Shown here: positions 33,477-43,052 of the stretch, in pieces
Layout of the letters: every line of letters starts with the position of its first letter
How positions within the stretch are numbered: the first letter of the stretch is position 1
Origin: CAZXEU01 sp965207385
GTDB taxonomy: Bacteria; Bacteroidota; Rhodothermia; Rhodothermales; Bin80
NCBI GenBank assembly: GCA_965207385.1
Contig: CBDBLZ010000021.1
Coordinates: forward strand, 1,054,001-1,118,000
Direction of reading: 5' to 3'
DNA: 64,000 nt
Program-made: the position numbers and the translations under genes
Notes under the pieces: model-generated
The model's database searches: none
The model's input: the letters and a program-made list of their open reading frames with translations, nothing else
Told to the model about the DNA's origin: nothing

Positions 33477-34424
33477 GTGAAGACACGCTCGCGCTTGCCG
33501 GGAGAAATTTCGTTGCGCACACGTGCACGCGCAGGCGTCATGCTAGAGCTTCCTGTGGTGGAGGCTCCGCCGGTGGCCAATGTCCGAGGGCGTCGTCCGG
33601 ACTGGCTCCGCGTCAAGCTGCCATACGGCGAAACTTATCGCAAGCTGGTTCGCCTCATTGATGAAAACCAGCTCCACACCGTCTGCCAGAGCGCGCGCTG
33701 CCCAAACATGGGCGAGTGCTGGACGGCGGGTACGGCCACGTTCATGATTCTGGGCAACGTGTGTACCCGCTCGTGCGGGTTCTGCGCCGTAAAGACCGGA
33801 CGTCCGGATCCGGGGCTGGACTACGATGAGCCGCGGCGCGTGGCTGAGGCAGCGCGCATTATGGGGCTGCGCCATGCCGTCGTGACATCCGTAAATCGCG
33901 ACGAGCGCGATGACGGCGGGGCTCCCATCTTTGCAGAGACCATACGGAGATTGAGGCAGGAGATCCCGGGCTGTACCGTGGAAGTGCTGATTCCGGATTT
34001 CCGGGGGATTTGGGAAGCGCTGCAGATCGTGCTGGACGAGCGCCCCGAAATCCTCAATCACAACGTGGAGACGATTCCGCGCCTGTACCGGCGTGTGCGG
34101 CCGCAGGCCGTCTACGCAAGGTCGCTTGAAGTGCTGCGCAAAGCGAAGCAGCAGGGCTTGCGCACCAAGAGCGGCATCATGGTAGGCCTTGGAGAAACGA
34201 AGGAAGAAGTGCTGGACCTTATGGATGACTTTGTCGCTGCAGGCGTCGATGTCATGACCATCGGGCAGTATTTGCAGCCGACGAAAATGCACCTTCCTGT
34301 CGAGGAATTCATCCACCCGGAAATGTTTGCCTGGTACAAGAGCGTGGGTGAAGGCAAGGGCATCGAGCATGTGGAAAGCGGTCCGCTGGTGCGCAGCTCC
34401 TATCATGCCGAGCGGCACGTGTAG
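33477..34424 (+). CDS. lipA: Lipoyl synthase
   Basis: LipA is the radical-SAM enzyme that inserts sulfur into octanoyl chains to form lipoyl cofactors. Both clusters are visible: CX4CX5C with C70, C75 and C81 (CQSARCPNMGEC) for the auxiliary cluster, and CX3CX2C with C96, C100 and C103 (CTRSCGFC) for SAM. Other family motifs are VTSVNRDERDDGGA, HNVETIPRLYRRVRP, KSGIMVGLGE and GQYLQPT. GGAGAG just upstream supports the GTG start at 33477; an ATG at 33540 would remove a poorly conserved N-terminus. It is divergent from the lysine transaminase gene and has no lipB nearby. Confidence 0.95.
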   Translation: MKTRSRLPGEISLRTRARAGVMLELPVVEAPPVANVRGRRPDWLRVKLPYGETYRKLVRLIDENQLHTVCQSARCPNMGECWTAGTATFMILGNVCTRSCGFCAVKTGRPDPGLDYDEPRRVAEAARIMGLRHAVVTSVNRDERDDGGAPIFAETIRRLRQEIPGCTVEVLIPDFRGIWEALQIVLDERPEILNHNVETIPRLYRRVRPQAVYARSLEVLRKAKQQGLRTKSGIMVGLGETKEEVLDLMDDFVAAGVDVMTIGQYLQPTKMHLPVEEFIHPEMFAWYKSVGEGKGIEHVESGPLVRSSYHAERHV

Positions 34425-34844
34425 ACGCGGCATCCAGGGGATGTCTTGGTCGGGGGATACGCCCGAGAATTTGCGAATTGCCGGCACGGGCCTGGCGCTG
34501 CCTGACGAGTTGCGGTCCCCGATGAATTAATCTGAAAGTGCCCTGTCCGGCCTTGCGAGCGCTTCCACTGCAGCCGGATTCGTACGCAGCCTCCGCTCCA
34601 TGTGCTGCGAGGCGAGTCCAGCCCGCGGGGCAGTATTCCGCTCGCACGTCGCGCGGGCTGCAGTGGATATGATGCGCAGCCCGAATGCAGGGCCGAGGCG
34701 CGGTCGCTGTGAGGGAGGGCGGAATATGAGGGCCGCGAGTATTTTGTAAGGAGCAAGCTCAGGGCAGCTGCATCCGTGTCCTGACCCTTGCATCGCAGCC
34801 CGGCGACAACGATACAGCACGCATACCCACGACAGGCCAGGAAA
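34425..34844. other. Intergenic region between lipA and the propeller/PHP gene (420 bp)
   Basis: I found no supported gene in this stretch; the open frames read poorly and lack ribosome binding sites. It holds one 9-bp inverted repeat, CAGCCCGCG (34619-34627) and CGCGGGCTG (34652-34660), separated by 24 nt. Promoter elements of the downstream gene are not clear. Confidence 0.5.
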
Positions 34845-37409
34845 ATGAAGAGAGTTGCCTCCATTTCATTGCTGACGATCCTGCCCGCCCTGGTTTCAGC
34901 GCAGCCGGCAGTTTATCCGCTGCCGGAGCTGCCGCCATCCTATCCAAATGCGCTAACTGGCGGCAACTACATGTACAACTTCTACCTGCCGCCGCCGGGC
35001 ACCGGCTCGCCGTGGTGGCCTGCGTGGTCGCCGGACGGGGCATCCCTCGCGTTCTCGTTGCAGGGGACGCTCTGGCAGATGCGGCTTGGCGAATCGGACG
35101 CGTATGAATTGGTCCATACGAGGGAATACCTTTCGTCTCCTGCTTATTCCCCCGACGGCCGGTATGTGGCATTTACCGCTGACAATGGTCAAAGCATCAA
35201 TCTGTGGCTGCTGGAGCTGGAAACGGACCAGCTCACGCGCCTGACCGATGGCGACTTCCTGAATCTGGATCCGGCATGGTCACCGGATGGTGGGCGCCTC
35301 GCGTACGTCTCGACCAGACCCAACGGCTATTTCAACATCTTCGTAACAGAGATTGCGGAGGCGCAGCCGGGCAGAACCATCCAGCTGACCCAGGATCATT
35401 CCTTTGGCAGACCGCGACTGTATTTCGGGGAGTATGATCTGCACATCCAGCCGGCTTGGCTGCCGGATGCCGATACGCTGCTGTTCGTTTCGAATCGTGG
35501 AATTCCGCTGGGCTCCGGCGGGGTGTGGAGAATGCCGGCCGTGGAAGACGGAATCGAGCAGGCCACGCTCATTCACAAGGAAGAAACACTCTACCGAACC
35601 CGTCCGCACGTATCGCTCGATGGCAAGCGGTTTGTATACAGCTCGCACCTGGGACACCAGTTCAACAACCTGTTTGTCTTGCCCACCATCGGCGGAGAAC
35701 CCTACAAGCTTACGTTCGGCGAATGGGACAGCTTCAGTCCCAGCTTCTCGCCGGACGGCGAATCAATCGTCTATGTCTCCAATCAGGGCGGCATGCCCAA
35801 TTTGCGTCTTCTGCAAACGTATGGCGGACGGGACCAGGAAATCGCGATCAGTACGCTGCATTGGAAAGAGCCGACGGGTACGGTCGCGGTCCGCGTAGTG
35901 GACGCGGTATCGGGCGAGCTGCTTCCGGCCCGGATCTACAACCGGGCTGCGGACGGCAAGACCTATGTTCCGGCCGGTAGCTACCACAGGCTGGGGCGCC
36001 TCGCTGAGCACTTCTTCCATACCGCTGGTGCCTTTTCCCTCGAAGTGCCGGCAGGTGACATTGTCGTGGAGGCGATGCATGGCTTCGAGTACCATCCGGC
36101 GGCCGCGGCCGTCAGCGTTGCCGCCGGGCAGGTCACCGAAGTGACGCTGGAGCTGCGGCGCATGGCGGACCTGGAGGCGGACGGCTGGTACAGCGGCAGT
36201 AACCATGTGCACATGAATTACGGAGGCAACCTGCATAACACGCCCGAGAACCTGGTTTTCATGGCGGCGGCGGAAGACTTGCACGTAATCGGTCAGCTGG
36301 TTGCCAACAAGGACAATCGCATTCTGGACTACCAGTACTTCACAGGGGCGCCGCATCCGCTTACCGACGAAAACCATGTCCTGTATTTCAATCAGGAATA
36401 TCGCCCTCCATTCTACGGGCACGTCTCATTCATCAATCTGACCGAGCATCTGATTTCGCCGTACCTGACAGGCTACGAAGGGACGGCCATTGAGAGCCTG
36501 TATCCGAGCAATACACAGATGTTCAGGCTCGCGCGCAGCCAGGGTGCACTGGGGGCCTACGTACATCCCTACTGGGGCAGTGAGGATCCTCTCGATACGA
36601 ACCTGGGTGTGGCCAAGGCCTTTCCCGTTGACCTGGCTCTCGGCGTGCTCGACTATCACGAGTTGGTCTCAGGCGCCAACTGGGCGGCCTACCTCGTGTG
36701 GCATCACGCTTTGAACAACGGATTCAGGATTCCGGCTGTCGGCGGAGAAGACTCCATCAGCAATCTGCACCGCACGGCCATTGTTGGACAAATGCGAGCC
36801 TACGCGCATCTGGGCGACAGCCTGACCTGGGACGGCTGGCTCGATGCAATTCGAGCCGGGCAGCTCTTTGTCACCAACGGGCCGCTGCTGGAGTTTTCGG
36901 TAAACGGCCAAGGGATTGGCTCAACTATATCATTGCCCGAGGGCGGGGGCAACGTGATGGTCCGGGGCCTGGCTCGGTCCATTGCGCCGCTGGACAGTGC
37001 AGCCTTGGTTGTCAATGGGCGCCAAGTAGATCTAGGCGATTTGAGTCAGCACCGAGATCCGGAGGGAGAGGGCACGTATTTCTCGTTTGAGCGGCAGCTC
37101 GAAATAAGCGAAAGCTCCTGGATCACGCTTCAAGTGCACAGCAGTGGAGTCGTTCACCCCGTCGATGACAGATTCCTGCAGGCGACCACGAATCCGGTAT
37201 GGGTAACGGTCGGTGATCGCCCGATTCGGTCGGCTGCATCGGCGGAATACTTTATACGCTGGATAGACAAGCTTGCGGGCATGGCGGAATCTCATCCCGG
37301 CTGGCGCTCGGACAGGGAGAAAGCAAGTGTGCTGGGCGAGTTTCAGGAGGCCCGTGCCGTTTACGAGCGTCTGCTGAAGGAGGCGCGCCAGAGCAGAAGC
37401 GGAGGGTAG
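34845..37409 (+). CDS. Exported beta-propeller plus CehA/McbA-type PHP metallohydrolase
   Basis: This 854-residue protein has a signal peptide (MKRVASISLLTILPALVSAQ). A TolB-type PD40 propeller follows (about residues 60-340) with repeated blades such as AWSPDGASLAF, YSPDGRYVAFTAD, AWSPDGGRLAYVST and FSPDGESIVYVSNQGG. A small beta domain (about 345-445) precedes a CehA/McbA-like PHP domain: SGSNHVHMNYGG (His454 and His456), NKDNRILDYQ, GAYVHPYWG (His574), GGEDSISNLHR and TNGPLLEFSVNG. Members hydrolyse carbamate or ester bonds in a few cases; the substrate here is unknown. AGGA lies just before the ATG. Confidence 0.85.
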   Translation: MKRVASISLLTILPALVSAQPAVYPLPELPPSYPNALTGGNYMYNFYLPPPGTGSPWWPAWSPDGASLAFSLQGTLWQMRLGESDAYELVHTREYLSSPAYSPDGRYVAFTADNGQSINLWLLELETDQLTRLTDGDFLNLDPAWSPDGGRLAYVSTRPNGYFNIFVTEIAEAQPGRTIQLTQDHSFGRPRLYFGEYDLHIQPAWLPDADTLLFVSNRGIPLGSGGVWRMPAVEDGIEQATLIHKEETLYRTRPHVSLDGKRFVYSSHLGHQFNNLFVLPTIGGEPYKLTFGEWDSFSPSFSPDGESIVYVSNQGGMPNLRLLQTYGGRDQEIAISTLHWKEPTGTVAVRVVDAVSGELLPARIYNRAADGKTYVPAGSYHRLGRLAEHFFHTAGAFSLEVPAGDIVVEAMHGFEYHPAAAAVSVAAGQVTEVTLELRRMADLEADGWYSGSNHVHMNYGGNLHNTPENLVFMAAAEDLHVIGQLVANKDNRILDYQYFTGAPHPLTDENHVLYFNQEYRPPFYGHVSFINLTEHLISPYLTGYEGTAIESLYPSNTQMFRLARSQGALGAYVHPYWGSEDPLDTNLGVAKAFPVDLALGVLDYHELVSGANWAAYLVWHHALNNGFRIPAVGGEDSISNLHRTAIVGQMRAYAHLGDSLTWDGWLDAIRAGQLFVTNGPLLEFSVNGQGIGSTISLPEGGGNVMVRGLARSIAPLDSAALVVNGRQVDLGDLSQHRDPEGEGTYFSFERQLEISESSWITLQVHSSGVVHPVDDRFLQATTNPVWVTVGDRPIRSAASAEYFIRWIDKLAGMAESHPGWRSDREKASVLGEFQEARAVYERLLKEARQSRSGG

Positions 37410-37907
37410 TTGAAGAGGTCGATGTGGTTGGCTTTACAGGAGTTGGCTGATTGCACAGTCGCAGAGGAACGCTTGGGCAGCCTGCAGTCTGGCCGCCGGA
37501 TCCGACCAGCGTCCGCAAGCGGAGCCGGGCCACTTGATTAGGTCCCGGTGCGCATGGGCAGCTGCCGGTGAACAGATCTACCTGTGTCCTGCACAAAGTG
37601 GCATACCACGTTGGCGGACGGGATTGGAGTGCGACTCGGGGTACCGCTTAGCCATTTGTTCGCGCTATCGCGGATTCTGCGAGCTGTGTGCCTCGAGCGT
37701 GGTGTTTTCGAGCTGGCATCGCGGGAGCTATGGCTCCGGGCCCCTGGCAGACGGCGATTTGATTGGCTTCCGGGCATTAGCGTACGCGTTCTCGGCGCCC
37801 GACAAAGTGGCTTCTCGCGTAAAGCCTTCCGCGCTTGCAGGCGAACAAAACGTCCCATGACCCGGTAGGAATTCACACCGGATTCAAGTAACGGGAACGC
37901 TGGGCAT
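37410..37907. other. Non-coding stretch of about 500 bp
   Basis: No credible gene is seen between the metallohydrolase and the DUF1553 gene. Overlapping open frames on both strands have an unnatural composition and no family similarity. CCGGT (37864-37868) and ACCGG pair around an AT-rich centre shortly before the next gene. I see no tRNA-like fold. Confidence 0.45.
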
Positions 37908-40900
37908 ATGTGGTCGCCTTCGCGCCATGTTCTTTCCTGGGCTGTGCGTTGGGGCGCGGTTGCGGTAGCGGCCGGCATGGTCACGGCATGTTCGCAGCCC
38001 GATCAGCGCTTTGACCTGCCGGAACGTGTCGACTACAATTTCCATGTCCGGCCGGTGCTGTCGAATACGTGCTATGTGTGCCATGGTCCTGATGCAAGTA
38101 CGCGGGAGGCCAACCTGCGCCTGGATTTGCGTGCTGCGTCAACGGCCAGGCGCGAAGGGGGTGGGCGGGCCATTCATCCGGGAAGCGCCAAGCGCAGCCT
38201 GCTGATTCGCCGCGTCACATCCGAGGATGCCGAGGAGCGCATGCCCCCGGCGGAATCCAACCATCGCCTGAGTCCGCGCGAAATCGCATTGATTGCCCGA
38301 TGGATTGATCAGGGCGCGGAGTACAAGCCGCCATGGGCGCTGATTCGTCCGGCTTGGCCCTCCGGATCCGGCAGTTCCATCGACGAACTCATAGACGAGA
38401 GGCTTGCGATGGAGGGGCTGCCCCCGGCTGCCCGCGCCTCGAAGCAAGATCTCGCGCGGCGGGCCTCATTTGTCTTGACCGGACTGCCCCCCACGCTGGA
38501 CGAGCTGCGGAGTTTCGTCGAGGACACTTCCGCAAGTGCCTACAAACAGCTTGTGGACCAGCTTCTGGACTCACCCAGGTACGGAGAGCGGTGGGCGCGT
38601 CACTGGCTTGATTTGGTCCGCTTTGCCGAGTCCAAGGGGCATGAGTTCGATTTCACGATACAGGGTGCGTGGCGCTACCGGGACTACCTCATCCGGGCCT
38701 TCAATGCCGACCTGCCATATGACAGCCTCGTGATCGAACACCTGGCGGGAGATCAACTGGCACAGCCCAGACTGCATCCGGTGCACGGGTACGACGAATC
38801 CTTAATCGGTACCAGCTATCTGGCGCTGGGTGAAGGCAAGCACAGCCCGGTGGACACCCGGCAGGACGAGGCAGACCGCATAGACAACATCATAGACGTC
38901 ACGTCCAAGACCTTCCAGGGGTTGACCCTGGCCTGCGCACGGTGCCACGACCACAAGTTTGATCCCATCCCGACAACGGACTACTACGCCTTCTACGGCA
39001 TATTCGAGAGTACGCGCTTTACCTATACCCCGCTTGTATCGTCAAGCCAGCAAGCCCGCATCGATTCCCTGCAGGCGATGCGCAGCAAGGTTCGCGGCGG
39101 TCTGGGCGGTGCCTGGAAGCTCTCGCTGGACGGCCGGACTGCTTTGCCGGTCAGCCATCGGACGATGCCTCCTGCGAGGCGTGGGCCGTGGCTGCAAGTG
39201 GATTCGACGGCCGACTGGCGCATGATTGGGGACTTTACGGGCGGCTCATATGACGGGTGGTTTCCGCAAGGCCCCGCTTTCGGGCCCAAACCGGAGCAGG
39301 GTCGTCTCGTAACCGAGCGCGGCAGGGTTGACAGTCTCGTCGCTGGCGTTGTGTCGAGCAGGAATATAGCTGCGGGTATGCCCGGGGCCTTGCGATCGCC
39401 TACGTTTACACTGGACATGGATAGTATCCACGTCGTGGCGGCGGGCCAGGGATCCACCATCAGGTTGATCGTGGACAACTTCCAGCTCATCAATCCGCCC
39501 ATCTTCCAAACCATACAGGCGGAGGTGAATAGCCCTACACTCTCCACGTACCGCTTTAACGTGGAGTTATGGAAGGGACGCAAGGCATACATCGAGTTTC
39601 TGGTTGGCAGGTTCCATCTACCGCAATACATAACCGGTATTCATCGCATAATCCTGGACGACTCCGCCTATGTTGAGGCGGCGTACGCGGTGCTGTTCGA
39701 CAGCGCAGCGCCGGGGCCATTGGCACCACCGGAATCGGGCAGCGCTGCACTGCCGTCCGTGCGCGAGTCTGTTGATGCATGGGTGGCGGGCGAGGCCGCC
39801 GCACTCCAGGTCAGAGCCATCAACGAAGCGCTGGCAGCGGGCGCCTTGCCCAGACTTGAAGTCAGCCCTTACCTCAGGCCGCGGGAAGACAGGCGTGCCA
39901 GGCTGGAGGACTTTCCGTACGTCATGGCCGTAACCGAAGGAGACAGGATTGAAAGTCCGGTCTTTGTGCGCGGGAACTACCAGACGCTGGGTGAGGCACC
40001 CGTTCCGCATCGCTTTCTCTCCGCACTCTCCGAAATGCCGAAGCCCTTTGGTGGTTCTTCAAGCGGACGATACGATCTTGCCCGTGCCATAGCGAGCCCG
40101 ATGAATCCCCTGACAGCCAGGGTCATGGTCAATCGCCTCTGGCATCATGCATTCGGCCGCGGCATCGTCGAGACGGTGGACAATTTTGGTGCGCAGGGCG
40201 CGCTGCCAACACATCCGGAGCTGTTGGATTACCTGGCGCTGCGATTTGTGGAGCAGGGCTGGTCGACGAAGGCTGTGCTGCGTGAGATGTTGCTTTCCGA
40301 GGCTTTCCAGCGATCAACAGTGGCATCTGAACCGGCTCGCACGCGCGATCCCCTGAACCTGCTTCTTAGTCACTACTCTGTTCGCCGGCTGGACGCAGAG
40401 GCCATTCGCGATGCAGTTCTGGCTGTGTCCGGGGCGCTTGATACGACCATGTATGGGCCATCCGTGCCTACACATTTGACGGAATTCATGAATGGACCGG
40501 GCCGCCCGGAGACATCCGGACCGCTTGACGGTGCAGGCCGGCGAAGCGTTTACCAGGAGGTAAGGCGCAACTTCCTTTCGCCCATGATGCTGGCATTTGA
40601 CCGGCCGATTCCGTTTTCTACGTTTGGCGCGCGCAACACCACCAACGTGCCGGCACAGTCTCTTACCATGCTCAACGATCCGTTTGTGGCGCAGCAGGCC
40701 CGCGTATGGGCCGATTCGCTTGTTGCCATGGATGGCCTGGATGTCGCGGGCAGGATCCGGCACATCTACGTGAAGGCGCTCTCGCGGCCCGCCTCTGCTG
40801 AGGAGATCGAGGACGGCCTGGCCTACTTTGCCATGGAGGGCTTGCGGCGCGAGCTCGGCGACTCGGAGTTGCTAGGCACCACTGAATTGTGGGCCGACTA

Positions 40901-40946
40901 TGTGCATGTCGTATTCAATCTGAAGGAATTCCTGTACCTGCTCTAG
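37908..40946 (+). CDS. Planctomycete-type cytochrome c / DUF1549 / DUF1553 lipoprotein
   Basis: This 1012-residue protein has a lipoprotein signal ending VTAC (Cys28), then a PSCyt1 domain with one heme motif CYVCH (55-59) in NFHVRPVLSNTCYVCHGPDA, and the accompanying ERMPPAESNHRLSPREIALIARWIDQGA. DUF1549 follows (LARRASFVLTGLPPTLDELRSFVED, RYGERWARHWLDLVRFAES, CARCHDHKFDPIPTTDYYAFYGIF), then a concanavalin-like insertion, then DUF1553 (NPLTARVMVNRLWHHAFGRGIVETVDNFGAQG, LTMLNDPFVAQQAR). The role is unknown; genes of this type are typically paired with a DUF1501 gene, as here, and lie near sulfatases in planctomycetes. The DUF1501 gene starts 29 nt downstream. Confidence 0.9.
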   Translation: MWSPSRHVLSWAVRWGAVAVAAGMVTACSQPDQRFDLPERVDYNFHVRPVLSNTCYVCHGPDASTREANLRLDLRAASTARREGGGRAIHPGSAKRSLLIRRVTSEDAEERMPPAESNHRLSPREIALIARWIDQGAEYKPPWALIRPAWPSGSGSSIDELIDERLAMEGLPPAARASKQDLARRASFVLTGLPPTLDELRSFVEDTSASAYKQLVDQLLDSPRYGERWARHWLDLVRFAESKGHEFDFTIQGAWRYRDYLIRAFNADLPYDSLVIEHLAGDQLAQPRLHPVHGYDESLIGTSYLALGEGKHSPVDTRQDEADRIDNIIDVTSKTFQGLTLACARCHDHKFDPIPTTDYYAFYGIFESTRFTYTPLVSSSQQARIDSLQAMRSKVRGGLGGAWKLSLDGRTALPVSHRTMPPARRGPWLQVDSTADWRMIGDFTGGSYDGWFPQGPAFGPKPEQGRLVTERGRVDSLVAGVVSSRNIAAGMPGALRSPTFTLDMDSIHVVAAGQGSTIRLIVDNFQLINPPIFQTIQAEVNSPTLSTYRFNVELWKGRKAYIEFLVGRFHLPQYITGIHRIILDDSAYVEAAYAVLFDSAAPGPLAPPESGSAALPSVRESVDAWVAGEAAALQVRAINEALAAGALPRLEVSPYLRPREDRRARLEDFPYVMAVTEGDRIESPVFVRGNYQTLGEAPVPHRFLSALSEMPKPFGGSSSGRYDLARAIASPMNPLTARVMVNRLWHHAFGRGIVETVDNFGAQGALPTHPELLDYLALRFVEQGWSTKAVLREMLLSEAFQRSTVASEPARTRDPLNLLLSHYSVRRLDAEAIRDAVLAVSGALDTTMYGPSVPTHLTEFMNGPGRPETSGPLDGAGRRSVYQEVRRNFLSPMMLAFDRPIPFSTFGARNTTNVPAQSLTMLNDPFVAQQARVWADSLVAMDGLDVAGRIRHIYVKALSRPASAEEIEDGLAYFAMEGLRRELGDSELLGTTELWADYVHVVFNLKEFLYLL

Positions 40947-40975
40947 TGTCTGGCAACCATCGCCTCCAGTGCCGG

Positions 40976-42397
40976 ATGACCCGGCGTGAAATGCTCTCCC
41001 TTTGCCGCAACGGGTTTGGGAGTGTTGCCCTGATGGGGCTCATGGGCAGTGGAGCATTCGGCCGGGTGCTCGGGCAGGTTGCCGCGCCGATAGACCCTGA
41101 AATCCGTCCACTACGAGCGGCGCACCGGGTGCCCAGGGCACGCAGCATAATCTTTCTCTATATGGACGGCGGTGTCTCGCAGGTGGACAGCTTCGATCCG
41201 AAGCCCCGGTTGTCGCGCGAACACGGAGAAAATCCTCGCGACAAGTTCAAAGTGGATGCCACGCAATTCGACGATGTCGGGACCATCATGCAGAGCCCCT
41301 GGAGCTTCCGTCGCTACGGGGAATCCGGCCTGGAAGTGAGTGATCTCTTTCCGCACGTAGGGGAGTGCGCAGACGACCTTGCCGTGATCAGGTCGATGGT
41401 CGCGGACTTTCCGGAGCATACGAATGCGAATTATTTTCTCCATACAGGGATTGGCTTACAGGGCCGTCCTTCGATGGGAGCATGGGTCACGTACGGCCTT
41501 GGTAGCGAAAACCGGAATCTTCCGGGTTATGTGATACTTGATGGTGGACTGATCCCATCGGGTGGCCTGGACAATTTCAACAGCGGGTTCCTGCCTGCCT
41601 CGTACCAGGGCTCGATATTTCGTGCAGGCGAGCGGCCGCTCGCGAACATAGACCCGCTGGAGGAATCCTCCGAAATTCAGCAGCGCAAGCTTGCACTGAT
41701 GAGAAAGGCGGACCAGCGACTGCTAGGACGCATTGGTCCGGCCCAGCACGTAGAGTCGACGATCTCCAACTATGAGCTGGCGTTTCGCATGCAGGCGTCA
41801 GTGCCCGAGCTGACGAATATGGCCAGCGAAACGGAGGCAACCAGGAGACTATATGGAATGGATTCCACGGATCCGCACACGCGCGGCTATGCCGCGCAAT
41901 GCATTATGGCGCGTCGGCTTGTCGAGAGAGGAGTGCGGTTCGTCGAATTAACGTGTCCTCGGGTTGAGACTCCAAGGTGGGATCAGCATGCGAATCTGAA
42001 AGAAGGGCACGAGCGCAACGCCCACGCCGTGGACCAGCCAATAGCGGGTCTTCTCAAGGACCTGAAGGCTCGCGGATTGATGGAGGAGACGCTGGTGATC
42101 TGGGCGGGCGAATTCGGGCGTACACCCTTTGCCCAGGGAGTGGACGGGCGGGACCACAATCCTTCTGCGTTCAGCATTTGGCTGGCTGGCGCCGGAATCC
42201 GGGGCGGCACCGTTTACGGAGCCACGGATGAATACGGCTACCGGGCCGTTGAAAACATCACCACGATACATGACTTGCATGCGACCATGCTGCACCTCCT
42301 CGGCATGGAGCATGAACGATTGACATACCGGTTCAGCGGGCGCGACATCAGGCTGACCGATGTGGGTGGAAGAATTATCGACGCTGTATTGGCCTGA
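40976..42397 (+). CDS. DUF1501 domain protein with Tat signal
   Basis: This 473-residue protein starts TRREMLSLCRNGFGSVALMG, a twin-arginine signal. The rest is a DUF1501 domain with the sulfatase-like fold of the alkaline phosphatase superfamily: ARSIIFLYMDGGVSQVDSFDPKP, NYFLHTGIGLQGRPSMGAWVTYGLG, CIMARRLVERGVRFVELT, and the C-terminal WAGEFGRTPFAQGVDGRDHNPSAFSIWLAGAGIRGGTVYGATDEYGY. The ATG at 40976 gives the signal; an earlier in-frame start overlaps the DUF1553 gene. It is co-transcribed with the DUF1553 protein, and the pair probably act on the same unknown substrate. Confidence 0.9.
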   Translation: MTRREMLSLCRNGFGSVALMGLMGSGAFGRVLGQVAAPIDPEIRPLRAAHRVPRARSIIFLYMDGGVSQVDSFDPKPRLSREHGENPRDKFKVDATQFDDVGTIMQSPWSFRRYGESGLEVSDLFPHVGECADDLAVIRSMVADFPEHTNANYFLHTGIGLQGRPSMGAWVTYGLGSENRNLPGYVILDGGLIPSGGLDNFNSGFLPASYQGSIFRAGERPLANIDPLEESSEIQQRKLALMRKADQRLLGRIGPAQHVESTISNYELAFRMQASVPELTNMASETEATRRLYGMDSTDPHTRGYAAQCIMARRLVERGVRFVELTCPRVETPRWDQHANLKEGHERNAHAVDQPIAGLLKDLKARGLMEETLVIWAGEFGRTPFAQGVDGRDHNPSAFSIWLAGAGIRGGTVYGATDEYGYRAVENITTIHDLHATMLHLLGMEHERLTYRFSGRDIRLTDVGGRIIDAVLA

Positions 42398-42644
42398 GCT
42401 GGAGCGTGCGCTCCTTTGATCCCTCGCACCGGCTCCGACCAGTCCAGGCGGCGATACCCCGGGTGCTGTGGCATGCACCTGGTCCACTGCACGGCCGGAG
42501 TGCTTGCGAGCGCTACAGGTTTTAACGCCTCTGTTTTAACTGCGCCTTGCAAATCGCTTGCGGCGCAGAATTCCAGGGGTATCGCGCCCGAGCGGTATGG
42601 GCATCGACCGGTCCACTCCCATAACTCCCTGTCGGCTGACGCGC

Positions 42645-43022
42645 CTAGAAGAACTGGTCTACCAGGACGGGGTTGCCGTCCGGATCCTCAAGCACAAAGC
42701 TGGCGGGTCCCGAGCCCGCTTCGTCGGCTTCCTGGATCAGCGTCAGGCCCTGCTCCTTCAGCTTGCGCTGGATATCCCGAATATCGGTAAAGTCCTCGAG
42801 CTGCTCCGCGGCATGGTTCAGACCGGGGTTGAATGTGAGAATGTTCTTTTCAAACATCCCCTGGAACAGTCCGATAATGGCAAGCCCGTTCATCATGATG
42901 AGGTAGCGCTGCTCGCTGCTGCCACCTGTCACCGTAAATCCAAGCGCTTCGTAGAAGGCGCGCGAGGCCGCCAGGTCCTTGACGGCGAGGCTGATGGAGA
43001 ATGCACCCAGTTCAAGCGGCAT
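42645..43022 (-). CDS. VOC-family (glyoxalase/bleomycin resistance-like) protein
   Basis: This 125-residue protein is a single VOC module (FSISLAVKDLAASRAFYEALGFTV, then SFVLEDPDGNPVLVDQFF). The YLIMMNGLAIIGLFQGMFEKNILTFNPG insert resembles the PhnB-like extradiol-dioxygenase relatives. Metal ligands of glyoxalase I are not obvious, so the function is open. It lies 30 nt downstream of the two-domain VOC gene on the same strand. Confidence 0.83.
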   Translation of the reverse strand: MPLELGAFSISLAVKDLAASRAFYEALGFTVTGGSSEQRYLIMMNGLAIIGLFQGMFEKNILTFNPGLNHAAEQLEDFTDIRDIQRKLKEQGLTLIQEADEAGSGPASFVLEDPDGNPVLVDQFF

Positions 43023-43052
43023 GACCTTCTTTGTCGGCTGGCTGGAGAATCC

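Noticed and set aside
37534..37984. Several frames of 90-150 codons in the gap before the DUF1553 gene
   Set aside because: They overlap each other on both strands, lack ribosome binding sites and show no family resemblance.
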